Source of the DNA: JAQICJ01 sp041686345
GTDB taxonomy: Bacteria; Myxococcota_A; Polyangia; HGW-17
Direction of reading: 5' to 3'
Assembly (NCBI GenBank): GCA_041686345.1
Contig: JAWLEA010000017.1
Span: forward strand, 1 to 37,604
Length of the DNA stretch: 37,604 bases
In this document: positions 1 through 8,255 of the stretch, piece after piece
Layout: each line of letters starts with the position of its first letter
Position numbering within the stretch: the first letter of the stretch is position 1
The notes under the pieces: model-generated
The model's database searches: none
Told to the model about the DNA's origin: nothing
The model's input: only the letters and a program-made list of their open reading frames with translations
Program-made: the position numbers and the translations under genes

Positions 1-157
1 ATCCCAAAAATGGATGTCATCGTCTGAATACGGAAATTCATCTCATCTGCTTTGTCATAACTTCTTGAAATAGTGTCAACTATGTCGGCGAAGTTATTCC
101 TCGCATCTGAGACAAATTTCTTATCCAGCCAAAAACACCACTTCTGGGATGGGAACT
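1..157 (+). repeat. Palindromic interspersed element, copy A (left end cut by window)
   Basis: This is positions 8-164 of a 164-nt element that recurs at 16395, 16563, 16731 and 18197, inverted at 5762, and as remnants at 29807 and about 34400. It differs from the copy at 16395 at only two places by eye. The full element begins AGTTCCCATCCCA and ends with the near-complement TGGGATGGGAACT, so its ends form about 20-bp terminal inverted repeats. Inside, ATAACTTC pairs with GAAGTTAT and ATAGT with ACTAT. There is no ORF of note. The last two bases form part of the trkH stop codon on the minus strand. Confidence 0.9.
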
Positions 158-1640
158 AAGTAGAAGAACGTTTGAACAGGATGCTGCAATCTTTGCCAAT
201 TTTGATCAAACTGATGATAACAACAATAAACTCAAGTCTACCAAGGAACATGGCAAAGGTTTCCGTCCACATGGCTCCTTTAGGCATATCTGCAGAGGTT
301 ACTCCGACAGAAAGTCCCACTGTTCCCAAGGCAGAAGCGAATTCGAAGAGAGAATCACGCAAATTGTATCCGTGAGCACAGAGGCTCATAACTCCAAGAA
401 TGTAAATAAAAAGGTAGAGAAATACAAAAACTGTTACCTGGCGAACTTTGGAGTCATTGATGAAAATTTTTCTGTTGCCTTCCCACACTGGACGTTCCAT
501 TACTGCTTTTTCAGGCAGAACTTGTCTTTTTAATTCCCAATAAATAAATTTGAACAACATAAAGACTCGTATCTGCTTGATCCCACCGGCTGTTGAACAG
601 GTGCCACCACCAATCAGCATCAGGACAATCAGAAGGAAAATCCCAATAGAATTCCAATTGGAGTAACCTACCGTTGAAAATCCTGTTGTTGTGAGTGCGG
701 AGAAAGTTTCAAAAAGAGCAACTCGGAAGGCTTTGCCCAGATTTGTATAAAGAGTATGAGTTGTAAATATGAAGGCAATAGCAACAGACAAGGGAATGAA
801 AATAGCTTGAAGTCGAACTTCACCATTTTTGAAAACAGTTTTAAATTTACCTCTCCATAAAAACCAGCCGGTTACAAAACTGAGATTACCCAAAAGCATG
901 AGGGGAAAGGTTACAGCCTCCAGAGCAACAGAATTCCAATGACCAATACTGTCAGGTCTGGTGGAAAATCCACCGGTAGAGATAGCAGCAAAGGAATGAT
1001 TGATTGCGTCGAAAAAAGACATGCCGGCCAGCCAATAAGCAATTGTTCCGGCAACAGCATAGGCGATGTAGATAATCAAAACCAGGCGGGCTGATTGTTT
1101 AACATGGGGAACAAGTTGATCGCTTCTTCCTTCGGCACTTGATACTCCAACTCCAGCAGGACCTATGATTGCAGACATCATGATGATTGCAAGTCCGGCA
1201 CCTCCCGCCAACTGGATGGAACTGCGCCAAAAGAGGATCATTTTACTTGCTTTGGTTACATCTACAACGGACAAACCTGTGGTTGTCCAACCACTTACTG
1301 CTTCAAAAACTGCCTGGGAAAAGGAAAGATTTGTTATCAGAATAAAGGGAATGGAACTGAACAGAATAACCATGGTCCAGCCGATTAAAACTATTATTCC
1401 CCCTTCTTTAACTGAAAGTGGTGTATTTAATGATGATTTGAAATATTTCCACAAAAACAAGCCCAGAGAAGCCTGAATCGCAGCGGGAATCAGAAATGAA
1501 AAAAGGTTTTTTGCTTCACTCGGATTTGAAAAAAGAACCAGAAGAGGAGCAAGCATTATTGCGCTGGTAATAAGGAAAATAACACCAATAGATGAAAGGA
1601 TGGCAAAATAACGGTGTTTTGTATATTCTCTTTGCCTCAA
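156..1640 (-). CDS. trkH: TrkH/KtrB-type potassium uptake channel subunit
   Basis: This is an integral membrane potassium translocating subunit of the Trk/Ktr superfamily, 494 aa, about the normal length. Four P-loop filter segments are visible in order: TTTGLS, STGGFST, TTTGFST and GTVGLSV, each carrying the conserved filter Gly and separated by hydrophobic helices. The start is a TTG at 1640, preceded by AGGAG at 7-nt spacing; the next Met is well inside the first helix, so TTG is preferred. It lies 12 nt downstream of a TrkA-type gene on the same strand and is the last gene of the potassium operon. The stop codon (complement 156-158) is built partly from the end of repeat copy A. Whether it works as TrkH (H+/K+) or KtrB-like (Na+/K+) cannot be told from sequence alone. 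Confidence 0.95.
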   Translation of the reverse strand: MRQREYTKHRYFAILSSIGVIFLITSAIMLAPLLVLFSNPSEAKNLFSFLIPAAIQASLGLFLWKYFKSSLNTPLSVKEGGIIVLIGWTMVILFSSIPFILITNLSFSQAVFEAVSGWTTTGLSVVDVTKASKMILFWRSSIQLAGGAGLAIIMMSAIIGPAGVGVSSAEGRSDQLVPHVKQSARLVLIIYIAYAVAGTIAYWLAGMSFFDAINHSFAAISTGGFSTRPDSIGHWNSVALEAVTFPLMLLGNLSFVTGWFLWRGKFKTVFKNGEVRLQAIFIPLSVAIAFIFTTHTLYTNLGKAFRVALFETFSALTTTGFSTVGYSNWNSIGIFLLIVLMLIGGGTCSTAGGIKQIRVFMLFKFIYWELKRQVLPEKAVMERPVWEGNRKIFINDSKVRQVTVFVFLYLFIYILGVMSLCAHGYNLRDSLFEFASALGTVGLSVGVTSADMPKGAMWTETFAMFLGRLEFIVVIISLIKIGKDCSILFKRSST

Positions 1641-1652
1641 AATCAGTCTCCT

Positions 1653-2315
1653 TTATTTGCCTTCACCGGTAAAAGCTTTAAGTACTGCTCCATGGTTATC
1701 CGGAAGAGTAATTAATACCAATCTGTCCCCGGCTTTCAAGTCGTTGTTGCCTCGGGGAACAATGGGTTTATTATCACGAATTAAAACAGCAATCAGGGAG
1801 TTTTCGGGAAGCTCAATATATTTCAGGGCTTTTCCAACAAAAGGTGAGCTTTTTTCTAACACGATTTCAGTTACATTTACTTTGCCTTCACTCACCGGGA
1901 GCAGATTAAGAATGTGTTCGAGGGAGACTCGCTGTTCGATCAGGCTGCTGACAATATGGGTAGTTGAGAATGCAGAAACTCCCAATTTTTCGAAGATTTC
2001 TGTATTGTTGGGGTCGTTTGCCAAGGCGACAGTTCTGGGTACATCAAATTTAAGAGAGGCCAATTGGCAAATTACCAGATTATCCTGATCATTGGGAGTT
2101 ATGGCCAGGATAGCATCGGCTCCCATGATTCCGGCTTCTTTCAAAACCTGGATATTGCTGCCATCACCGCAAATTACCATAGCTGAAAGTTGACGGGCCA
2201 GTTTAATGCTTTCTTCTTTATTGCGATTGATAATAACTACTTCATATCCTTTTGAGGTGAAATTGCGACTGAGAAAATAAGTTGTTTTTCCACCACCGAC
2301 GATTATTACTTTCAT
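1653..2315 (-). CDS. trkA: TrkA-type RCK protein with N and C domains
   Basis: This 220-aa cytoplasmic regulator of the adjacent TrkH channel has an RCK-N Rossmann domain (residues about 1-120) followed by an RCK-C/TrkA-C domain (about 135-215). The nucleotide-binding loop reads GGGKTT where the family normally has GxGxxG, so the third Gly is replaced by Thr. The acidic residue usually found at the end of the second strand is Asn (VVIINRN). Both changes suggest altered or lost NAD(H) binding; this is inference. Its ATG overlaps the preceding TGA stop (ATGA), indicating translational coupling to the other RCK protein. In E. coli TrkA two RCK modules lie on one chain; here they are split over two genes. 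Confidence 0.92.
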   Translation of the reverse strand: MKVIIVGGGKTTYFLSRNFTSKGYEVVIINRNKEESIKLARQLSAMVICGDGSNIQVLKEAGIMGADAILAITPNDQDNLVICQLASLKFDVPRTVALANDPNNTEIFEKLGVSAFSTTHIVSSLIEQRVSLEHILNLLPVSEGKVNVTEIVLEKSSPFVGKALKYIELPENSLIAVLIRDNKPIVPRGNNDLKAGDRLVLITLPDNHGAVLKAFTGEGK

Positions 2316-2761
2316 TGTTCTGTTCCATCCTGAGTGTTCGGTTTGTTGACTTCATCAATAAAAATTTCTGCAGCTACTGAAGTGGGTGAAATAGTACTGA
2401 TGCCCAATTGTGCATAGACTTCTTCCCGCTTGGGATCAAAGACTCTGGCAAGGACTTTGGGCACATGGAAAACTTTTTTGGCAACCTGAGCTACCATCAG
2501 GTTGATATTATCTTCCAAAGTTGTTGCAATCAGAATATCTGCATTTTTCATTTTGGCTTTTTTCAAAACAGATAATTGAGTTGCGTCTCCATCAATCTTA
2601 AAACCACTGAAATCAACTGATAAGTCATTAAATGAATTTTCATTCTTGTCGATCACAACCACTGAATTGCCATTTGCACTGAGGTAGCTGGCAAGATAAG
2701 AACCCAATCTTCCACATCCGATTACAATGATGTATTTGCTATCTAGTTTGGGGTTTTTCAT
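2312..2761 (-). CDS. trkA: TrkA-type RCK-N only protein
   Basis: This 149-aa protein consists essentially of a single RCK-N Rossmann domain. It has a canonical nucleotide loop (GCGRLG, near the N-terminus) and an Asp at the end of strand 2 (VVVIDKN), as expected for NAD(H) binding. There is no RCK-C domain. The reading frame is open further upstream, but ATG 2761 is preferred: it is preceded by GGAAGG and starts 1 nt after the response-regulator stop. It overlaps the next gene by four bases. It probably pairs with the 220-aa TrkA-like protein to form a mixed gating ring on TrkH; that heteromer is inferred from gene order and from the complementary state of the two nucleotide sites. Confidence 0.9.
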   Translation of the reverse strand: MKNPKLDSKYIIVIGCGRLGSYLASYLSANGNSVVVIDKNENSFNDLSVDFSGFKIDGDATQLSVLKKAKMKNADILIATTLEDNINLMVAQVAKKVFHVPKVLARVFDPKREEVYAQLGISTISPTSVAAEIFIDEVNKPNTQDGTEQ

Positions 2762-2762
2762 C

Positions 2763-3449
2763 TTATTTTCCTTCCGGGTCGTCTGTTCCCAATTCAATTT
2801 CCCCGTGATTTTCCCAGGAGGTGGCTCTTTCCAGATTTGTCCAGGCTGGTTTGTAAGTTGGATCTATATCAAGGGAGGCGCGATAGAACTTTTGTGCTTC
2901 CATTCGGTTTCCGCTAATTTCACGCAGAGCCCCAAGCAAATTGTATGGTTCAGGTTGATCAGGATTTGCTTCAATAGCTTTTCTGACAAATTTATCAGCT
3001 TTACTGAAGTCTCTGTCTGAAATACAGCGTTTTGCCAGTTCGATATATGAAGAATAGTCATTGGTGTCTTCTTCATCGATATCTTCCCGGGCAAAAACCT
3101 TTTTGGCCAAATTTCTGATTTCATCGGGACTGAAAGGTTTTTGAATAAAATCAGCTGCACCGAGCTTCATTGCTTCTACAGCCGATTCAATAGTGCCATG
3201 GGCTGTTATGATGATTACCCGAATTTCCTGCCAATTTTCGTTAATTTGTCTTAAAACTTCCATCCCATTTATGCCGGGCATTTTCAAGTCAAGAAAGACC
3301 AAGTCAAAACTTTGATTTTTTAATTTTTTCAATGCTTCTTCCCCGTTGATGGCTGTGTCGATTTTTGCTCCGAGAGAATCCAGAGAGTGGGTCATGGTAA
3401 GTCTGATATTTTTTTCATCATCAACGACAAGTATATTTTTGTTTTGCAT
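2763..3449 (-). CDS. Response regulator with TPR-like C-terminal tail
   Basis: This 228-aa protein has a CheY-like receiver (residues about 3-120), with the acidic pocket VVDDE, phospho-acceptor Asp54 (FLDLKMP) and the conserved Lys in IQKPF. After it come tandem TPR-like helices (about 137-210, with a PDQPEPYNLLGALRE-type repeat). No helix-turn-helix or other DNA-binding domain is visible, so output is probably by protein contact. A good AGGAG lies 7 nt before the ATG. It follows the sensor kinase after a gap of 200 nt, and its stop is 1 nt before the RCK-N gene. This places it firmly in the potassium operon and suggests that it acts on Trk components or an unseen partner (inference). Confidence 0.93.
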   Translation of the reverse strand: MQNKNILVVDDEKNIRLTMTHSLDSLGAKIDTAINGEEALKKLKNQSFDLVFLDLKMPGINGMEVLRQINENWQEIRVIIITAHGTIESAVEAMKLGAADFIQKPFSPDEIRNLAKKVFAREDIDEEDTNDYSSYIELAKRCISDRDFSKADKFVRKAIEANPDQPEPYNLLGALREISGNRMEAQKFYRASLDIDPTYKPAWTNLERATSWENHGEIELGTDDPEGK

Positions 3450-3649
3450 GTTAGTTCTCCTGAGGGATTAGATTGTAAATTCCCTATTTCATGGGAATAT
3501 TATTAGTTGAGGCTTAATTTTGCCACAGCCGCATAGAATAATTGCACATATGCAGATTGCAACCAAAAAAAATAGATTAAGGCAAATTAACAAATTAGTG
3601 GTTCTGCTGGTAAGACGCTGTTTGGAAATTATCCTGAGTTTATGGCAAA
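3450..3649. other. Gap inside the potassium operon
   Basis: These 200 nt lie between the kinase stop and the response-regulator start. Apart from the AGGAG ribosome-binding site for the regulator, I see only a weak hairpin near 3479-3496 (TTCCC and GGGAA, 8-nt loop). It lacks a clear U-run, so I do not call a terminator. A separate promoter for the regulator-trk genes could lie here, but no convincing boxes stand out. Confidence 0.4.
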
Positions 3650-5506
3650 TTATATGTTTAAAGCAGGTCTTGTTTTTTTGAACAGAGGCAGAGTAAAGGT
3701 GAAAGTACTGCCTTCTCCTTCGGTTGATTCTACCCAGATAGCTCCACCGTGGGCTCTGACAATTTCTTTGCAAATGGCCAGTCCTAATCCTGTGCCTTTG
3801 GTTTCCTGACCTTCAACCTGGACAAATTTTTGAAAGATTTTTGATTGATATTCTTGAGGAATTCCCGGTCCATTATCTTGGACGGACATGTGAACGCTTG
3901 AACCGATTTTTAAGGCTTTCAAAGTGATGTGTCCATCTTCGCCTACATAGCGCATTGCATTAGAAATCAAATTGGTGAGAACCCAGGTGATTTTGTTGGC
4001 ATCAACCTTAACTTCCGGCAGATCCTCCGGTATATCTGTGGAAATTTTGATGCTTTTTGTTTCGAATTGATGTTTGAATACTTTTTTGACATGTTTTGTC
4101 AGAGTATCAACCTTGACTTTATTAAACTGCATTTCAATCTGGCCGGCTTCTATCTTTGAAAGATCCAATAAATCATTGATCAGGGCTTTCATGCGATGTG
4201 TTTCTTCATGGGCAGCTTTCAGGAGTTTTTTGTCCTTTTCGGGAATCATGTCCAAAATGCTTTCCATTAATAAATCGATGCACATCCCCATACTTGTAAG
4301 GGGAGTCCTCAACTCGTGTGAAGCTACAATAACAAATTCATTCTTCATGTTCTCAATTTCTTTCATCCTGGTAACATCTCTGAGTAGCAGCACAATCCCG
4401 TCAAAATTTTTGTTACTGCCGTGAATTACGGAAATGGAGAACATATATTGTCTTACTTTATTATCAACGGATAAAGAAATAATTCGTTTTTCAGCCGGCA
4501 CATCCGGGTGTTTGCCTTTATCAATTGTTTCTTTTAATTGTTTACATACTTTGGAATAGGAAAAAATATCCTGGCAATGGAGTGATTCAGTATCAGTATA
4601 AGATAAACCCAGTATTTTATGTCCAGCAGGATTGATGTTTGTAGCTTTCAAATTATCGTCAAAAACAACCAGACCATCTTCAATATTCGACAGAATTGCC
4701 GCCCCTTTATTTTTTTCATAAATTAGTTGTTCAATATTAATCTGGTGGTATGTAGATAACTTTTTTGACATTTCATTGAAATTGCTGGCCAATTGCCCCA
4801 ATTCGTCTTTGGTATTTACCTTTACTTCTACTTCATAATTGCCACCGGAGATTTTTTGAGCAGCTTCCATGAAATTGCGCAGAGGGCGAACAATTTTTTC
4901 AGAGAGGATGAAACTGAAAATAATAGCCAGAATGAAAGAAAGAATTGCCAAAACGGAGGTGGACCAGATGGCTCTGTTGGCTACTTCTGAAGTTTTCACA
5001 CTGGCGTTGAACATGGTTATTTCGTTCAAACGACGCAATTCAATGCATCTTTTGCGTATTTTATTGAAAGAAGGAAAAAAGAAGACCGAATACACTGAAG
5101 AAACAAGAGAATAATTGTCAACTTCGTTAAAATCTATCCAGGTTGAAAATTTGTGGCGATAAATTTTATATTTTGAATCAATATCTTCTATCAGTTTCTT
5201 TTCGCCTTCGATTGTAACGTTGTCTTTGGCTCGTGCCAGCCATTCAATAAAGTTGGCATCATTTTTCTGGAATTGCTTGTATCCTTTTTCTGCGTCTCCT
5301 AAAAAGATAAGCAGAATGCCACTGTCCTGTCTTTCCAGGGCATCCACCATGTTCTCGGCTGCAAGAATACTTCTGTAGTTTTCACTGAGGATGGCTTTGG
5401 AGGAAGAACCCAAAGAAACTAAATTTGCAATAGCCCAGACAAATACTATTCCAAGCAGAAAAAATACGGAGTTGTAACCAAGAAGAATTTTCTTTTTTAA
5501 TTTCAT
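3650..5506 (-). CDS. Membrane sensor histidine kinase (HAMP-PAS-HisKA-HATPase), KinB-like architecture
   Basis: This 618-aa kinase has an N-terminal membrane segment (about 8-30), a periplasmic helical sensor region (about 31-180), a second membrane segment (about 183-205) and a HAMP linker. A PAS domain follows (about 270-385). The HisKA box is SHELRTPLTSM with phospho-acceptor His397, and the catalytic ATPase domain has boxes N (TNLISNAMRY), G1 (DNGPGI) and G2 (KGTGLGLAI). All catalytic motifs are intact. The overall order resembles KinB-type kinases. The four-helix style sensor region has no recognisable ligand motif. It is the first gene of the potassium locus and most likely phosphorylates the receiver-TPR protein next door. 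The ribosome-binding site is weak (GGAA). Confidence 0.95.
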   Translation of the reverse strand: MKLKKKILLGYNSVFFLLGIVFVWAIANLVSLGSSSKAILSENYRSILAAENMVDALERQDSGILLIFLGDAEKGYKQFQKNDANFIEWLARAKDNVTIEGEKKLIEDIDSKYKIYRHKFSTWIDFNEVDNYSLVSSVYSVFFFPSFNKIRKRCIELRRLNEITMFNASVKTSEVANRAIWSTSVLAILSFILAIIFSFILSEKIVRPLRNFMEAAQKISGGNYEVEVKVNTKDELGQLASNFNEMSKKLSTYHQINIEQLIYEKNKGAAILSNIEDGLVVFDDNLKATNINPAGHKILGLSYTDTESLHCQDIFSYSKVCKQLKETIDKGKHPDVPAEKRIISLSVDNKVRQYMFSISVIHGSNKNFDGIVLLLRDVTRMKEIENMKNEFVIVASHELRTPLTSMGMCIDLLMESILDMIPEKDKKLLKAAHEETHRMKALINDLLDLSKIEAGQIEMQFNKVKVDTLTKHVKKVFKHQFETKSIKISTDIPEDLPEVKVDANKITWVLTNLISNAMRYVGEDGHITLKALKIGSSVHMSVQDNGPGIPQEYQSKIFQKFVQVEGQETKGTGLGLAICKEIVRAHGGAIWVESTEGEGSTFTFTLPLFKKTRPALNI

Positions 5507-6039
5507 TTATAATTCCGACAAATTTTGATGTGAAAAAACATATTACATAAAAATAAAGACCACAATCAACTTCCGAAGTTGAATTTAAAATAATTTATCT
5601 AGTTTTTCCACTTATTTCCATTATTTTTACAGATGTTTCCTGTTTCCAATTTCGTTCACAGAAGATGAGCTTTTTTTTGATAGGGGTATTTTAATGTCAG
5701 GTGCTTGTTTTTTTATAAAAATTAAATTAAAAAAAAAGATCTTTTGTGTTAATCTTTATTTAATTCCCGTCCCAGAATGGGGTTTTTTGACTGGGGCTGA
5801 AGTTGGATTGAGATGCACGGAGTAACTGTGCAGACATAGCCCCTACTATTTCAAGCAGTTACTACAAAACTGATCAGTTCAAATTCCGAGTTCTTGGTAA
5901 ATGTCTCCCGTTTGGGAATGAGTACTAGTAATGTGCATAAAGTATTAGCTTCAAGTCTTTGGAGAAACTTTGAAATTGATTGAAAATAGTTGAAAAATTT
6001 CATTTTGGTGTACAAGGGCTTGGAGGGGATAAGGTTTTC
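5507..6039. other. Divergent intergenic region
   Basis: This AT-rich region lies between the divergent sensor kinase (minus) and the hybrid kinase-like gene (plus). Its main content is the inverted, degenerate copy of the 164-nt element at 5762-5926. Long A and T runs occur near 5690-5760. Both genes must be transcribed from promoters here, but I could not pick convincing -35/-10 pairs. AGGGG/GGAGGGG at 6022-6029 is the ribosome-binding site for the plus-strand gene. Confidence 0.5.
5762..5926 (-). repeat. Palindromic interspersed element, copy H (inverted, diverged)
   Basis: The reverse complement aligns over its whole length (about 165 nt) with copy D at 16731-16894: shared blocks include GTAACTGCTTGAAATAGT, AGTTACTCCGTGCATCT and the ends with GGGACGGGAATT. 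It is the most diverged full-length copy, and the terminal and inner stems are partly broken. It lies in the intergenic region between two divergent signalling genes. Confidence 0.85.
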
Positions 6040-7605
6040 ATGAAAAATAATCTGGTGACAGCTAATCTTATCGGTAATCCCGAAATGACGGAACAGTTGG
6101 AACTCCATCTGGGCAATACCGATTACTATAAATTTTCTGCTCATTTTTTCGAGAACTGGAAACTGTTCAAACAACAAATCGATGCAGTTAAACCGGATCT
6201 GATATTTGTAGAAAATTCAATTCTGGGCTCGGATCCTGCTGCTTATATACAAAAAATCCGTAAAAAAACAGGGGTCAAGCCACTTGTGGTTATTTCCGAC
6301 AAAGTGGACAGCCAGAGAGTTCTGGAATTGTTCAAGGCCGATATCGACAACGAAATCAAGCTTAGCAATCTCAATTCCACTACTCTGGAAAAAGCAGTAA
6401 TCAATGCTGTTTCGCGTTATAAATTGCGCAAAGACCTGGAAAAGTACAAAAGTTTTTATTTCAAAAAAGAAAAACTGGGGACCACCAAATCACTTGCCGG
6501 AGGTATAGCTGATTATTTCTCCTATATAGCTGAACAGGCAGAAGAGGGATTCGATTTTCTGAGCGACAAAATCAAAGATGTTAAATTGCTTGAAGAAGTG
6601 GAAATACTTAGAAACAACAACACCCACCTTAAAAAAATGATCAGCCATTTGCACCATTTCAGCGGTCGCGGTCCCAAACAATATAAAAATATTCCACTCC
6701 TGCCCATCCTGGAATCAACCTGGGAAATCCTCCAAAAAACCATCCCCGACAAAATTTCCCTTAAAAAGAATTTCGAGTCCAACGATCCTCTGTTCAAGGG
6801 TAGTGAGAAACTGGTTTCCCAGATATTGCTCAGGCTTGTAAATAATGCAGTTGAAGCAATGGACAAAGGTGGAGTTATTGAAATTGAGTTTAGAACAATT
6901 CTCTCTGAAAGCGAATACTTGTTGAGAAATCCCGAATTGCAGCATGGTAAATATGCTGTTATCGAAGTCAAAGATCAGGGGGAAGGGATCAATTGGGAAC
7001 TCAGGGAAAAAATTTTTGAACCGTTTTTTACCACAAGATCAACTGCCAACAATGTCGGTTTGGGACTCGCTCTGGTGAGACAGAACATTCATGCTCTTCA
7101 CGGCACCATCAAATATATTCCCCAATCCAATGGTTCCATTTTCAGGGTTTTGATTCCCATTACCCATATTACTTCAGAAATGGAAGCTTTACGCAAAGAA
7201 AAGGGCTTTGAAAAGCTTAAAGAAGAAAAGGCCGTTTTGATAGTGGATGATGAAAAACTCATCCTCAAAATTACCGAGCGTATTCTTACTCAAAAGGGAT
7301 ATCGGGTTTTTACCGCTAAAAACGGGCAGGATGCAATTGAAACATACAACCAGCATAAAAATGAAATAGGGGGTATTATTCTGGACTTAAATATGCCAGT
7401 TCTCGATGGTCGAGAATGTGTCAGACGTCTCAAAACCAGGCACGGTCTTGATGTTCCGGTTCTAATTTCCAGTGGAGACGGAACCGAGGTTGATATTGAC
7501 AATCTCAAAGCCTATGGAGTTGTTGGAATGATTTCCAAACCCTATGGGGTCAAAAATCTCGTTTCCAGAGTTGATGCACTTTTTGAAAAAGGAACTAAAT
7601 TATGA
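6040..7605 (+). CDS. Degenerate hybrid histidine kinase: pseudo-receiver, kinase core lacking His, receiver
   Basis: 521 aa. Residues about 1-125 resemble a receiver in which the phospho-Asp position is Glu (IFVEN). Residues about 150-240 match the dimerisation region of kinases with the LAGGIAHDFNN motif, but here it reads LAGGIADYFSY, so the phospho-accepting His is Asp158. The ATPase domain (about 260-385) is well kept: box N NNAVEAM, G1 DQGEGI, F-box FEPFFTT and G2 GLGLAL. The C-terminal receiver (about 400-520) has Asp449 in ILDLNMP and a Lys in SKPYG. The frame is open to 5980, but ATG 6040 has GGAGGGG upstream and is preferred. The protein overlaps the following cupin gene (ATGA). It may be an ATP-binding signalling scaffold rather than an autokinase (inference). 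No membrane segment is seen. Confidence 0.9.
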   Translation: MKNNLVTANLIGNPEMTEQLELHLGNTDYYKFSAHFFENWKLFKQQIDAVKPDLIFVENSILGSDPAAYIQKIRKKTGVKPLVVISDKVDSQRVLELFKADIDNEIKLSNLNSTTLEKAVINAVSRYKLRKDLEKYKSFYFKKEKLGTTKSLAGGIADYFSYIAEQAEEGFDFLSDKIKDVKLLEEVEILRNNNTHLKKMISHLHHFSGRGPKQYKNIPLLPILESTWEILQKTIPDKISLKKNFESNDPLFKGSEKLVSQILLRLVNNAVEAMDKGGVIEIEFRTILSESEYLLRNPELQHGKYAVIEVKDQGEGINWELREKIFEPFFTTRSTANNVGLGLALVRQNIHALHGTIKYIPQSNGSIFRVLIPITHITSEMEALRKEKGFEKLKEEKAVLIVDDEKLILKITERILTQKGYRVFTAKNGQDAIETYNQHKNEIGGIILDLNMPVLDGRECVRRLKTRHGLDVPVLISSGDGTEVDIDNLKAYGVVGMISKPYGVKNLVSRVDALFEKGTKL

Positions 7606-7952
7606 AAATTAAAAAATTAAAAGAAACAAAAATCATGAAAAATGCCCATGGAGTTGATGCTCGCAATCTTTACAAAACCAAAGATGCCATGGTTACAATC
7701 ATAACTCTCCAGCCGGGACAAGCATTAAGACCCCATATTACTCCGGTTGATGTAGCTTTTTATCTGCTTGAAGGTGAAGGAGTGGTCCAGATTGGCGAAG
7801 AAAAACAAACCCTCGGACCCAATACATTGATTGAGAGCCCGAAAGATATTCTCCACTGCTGGTTCAATGAAAGTGATTCTCCCTTGAAGTTCATGGTTAT
7901 CAAAGCACCCAAACCCACTAAACCAACAACTTTGATTGATGGTAAAAAATAA
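7602..7952 (+). CDS. Small single-domain cupin
   Basis: This 116-aa protein has one cupin barrel (residues about 20-105). The first motif region reads PGQALRPHITPVDVAFYLLEGEG and the second contains SPKDILHCWFN. Only single His residues replace the usual HxH, so metal binding may be weak or altered. The ATG overlaps the TGA of the hybrid kinase-like gene by four bases, so the two are translationally coupled. The partnership suggests a role as a sensor or ligand-binding accessory to that signalling protein, but the substrate cannot be read from sequence. A second possible start lies at Met12. Confidence 0.85.
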   Translation: MKIKKLKETKIMKNAHGVDARNLYKTKDAMVTIITLQPGQALRPHITPVDVAFYLLEGEGVVQIGEEKQTLGPNTLIESPKDILHCWFNESDSPLKFMVIKAPKPTKPTTLIDGKK

Positions 7953-8071
7953 ACTCTCACCTGATCACTTCTTTGCGTTTAGCTTTTAAAATTAAGGGGA
8001 ATTGCTGTTTTAAGATTAAAACTGTTTGAAATTACAGGAAAGTAATTCAGGTAAAGTGTGATTGGGGAGAT

Positions 8072-8148
<77 letters not shown>

Positions 8149-8255
8149 CGACGGATTGATTGTGTATCTGAATTATTTTTTCAAGTCAAGACAAATTTTT
8201 CTTTTTTCTCGAGAATTTTGTTGAAAGGAACTATTTATAAAGATATCAAAAAGAA

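Noticed and set aside
3479..3496. Terminator between the sensor kinase and the response regulator
   Set aside because: The stem is only five base pairs and no U-run follows on the minus strand.
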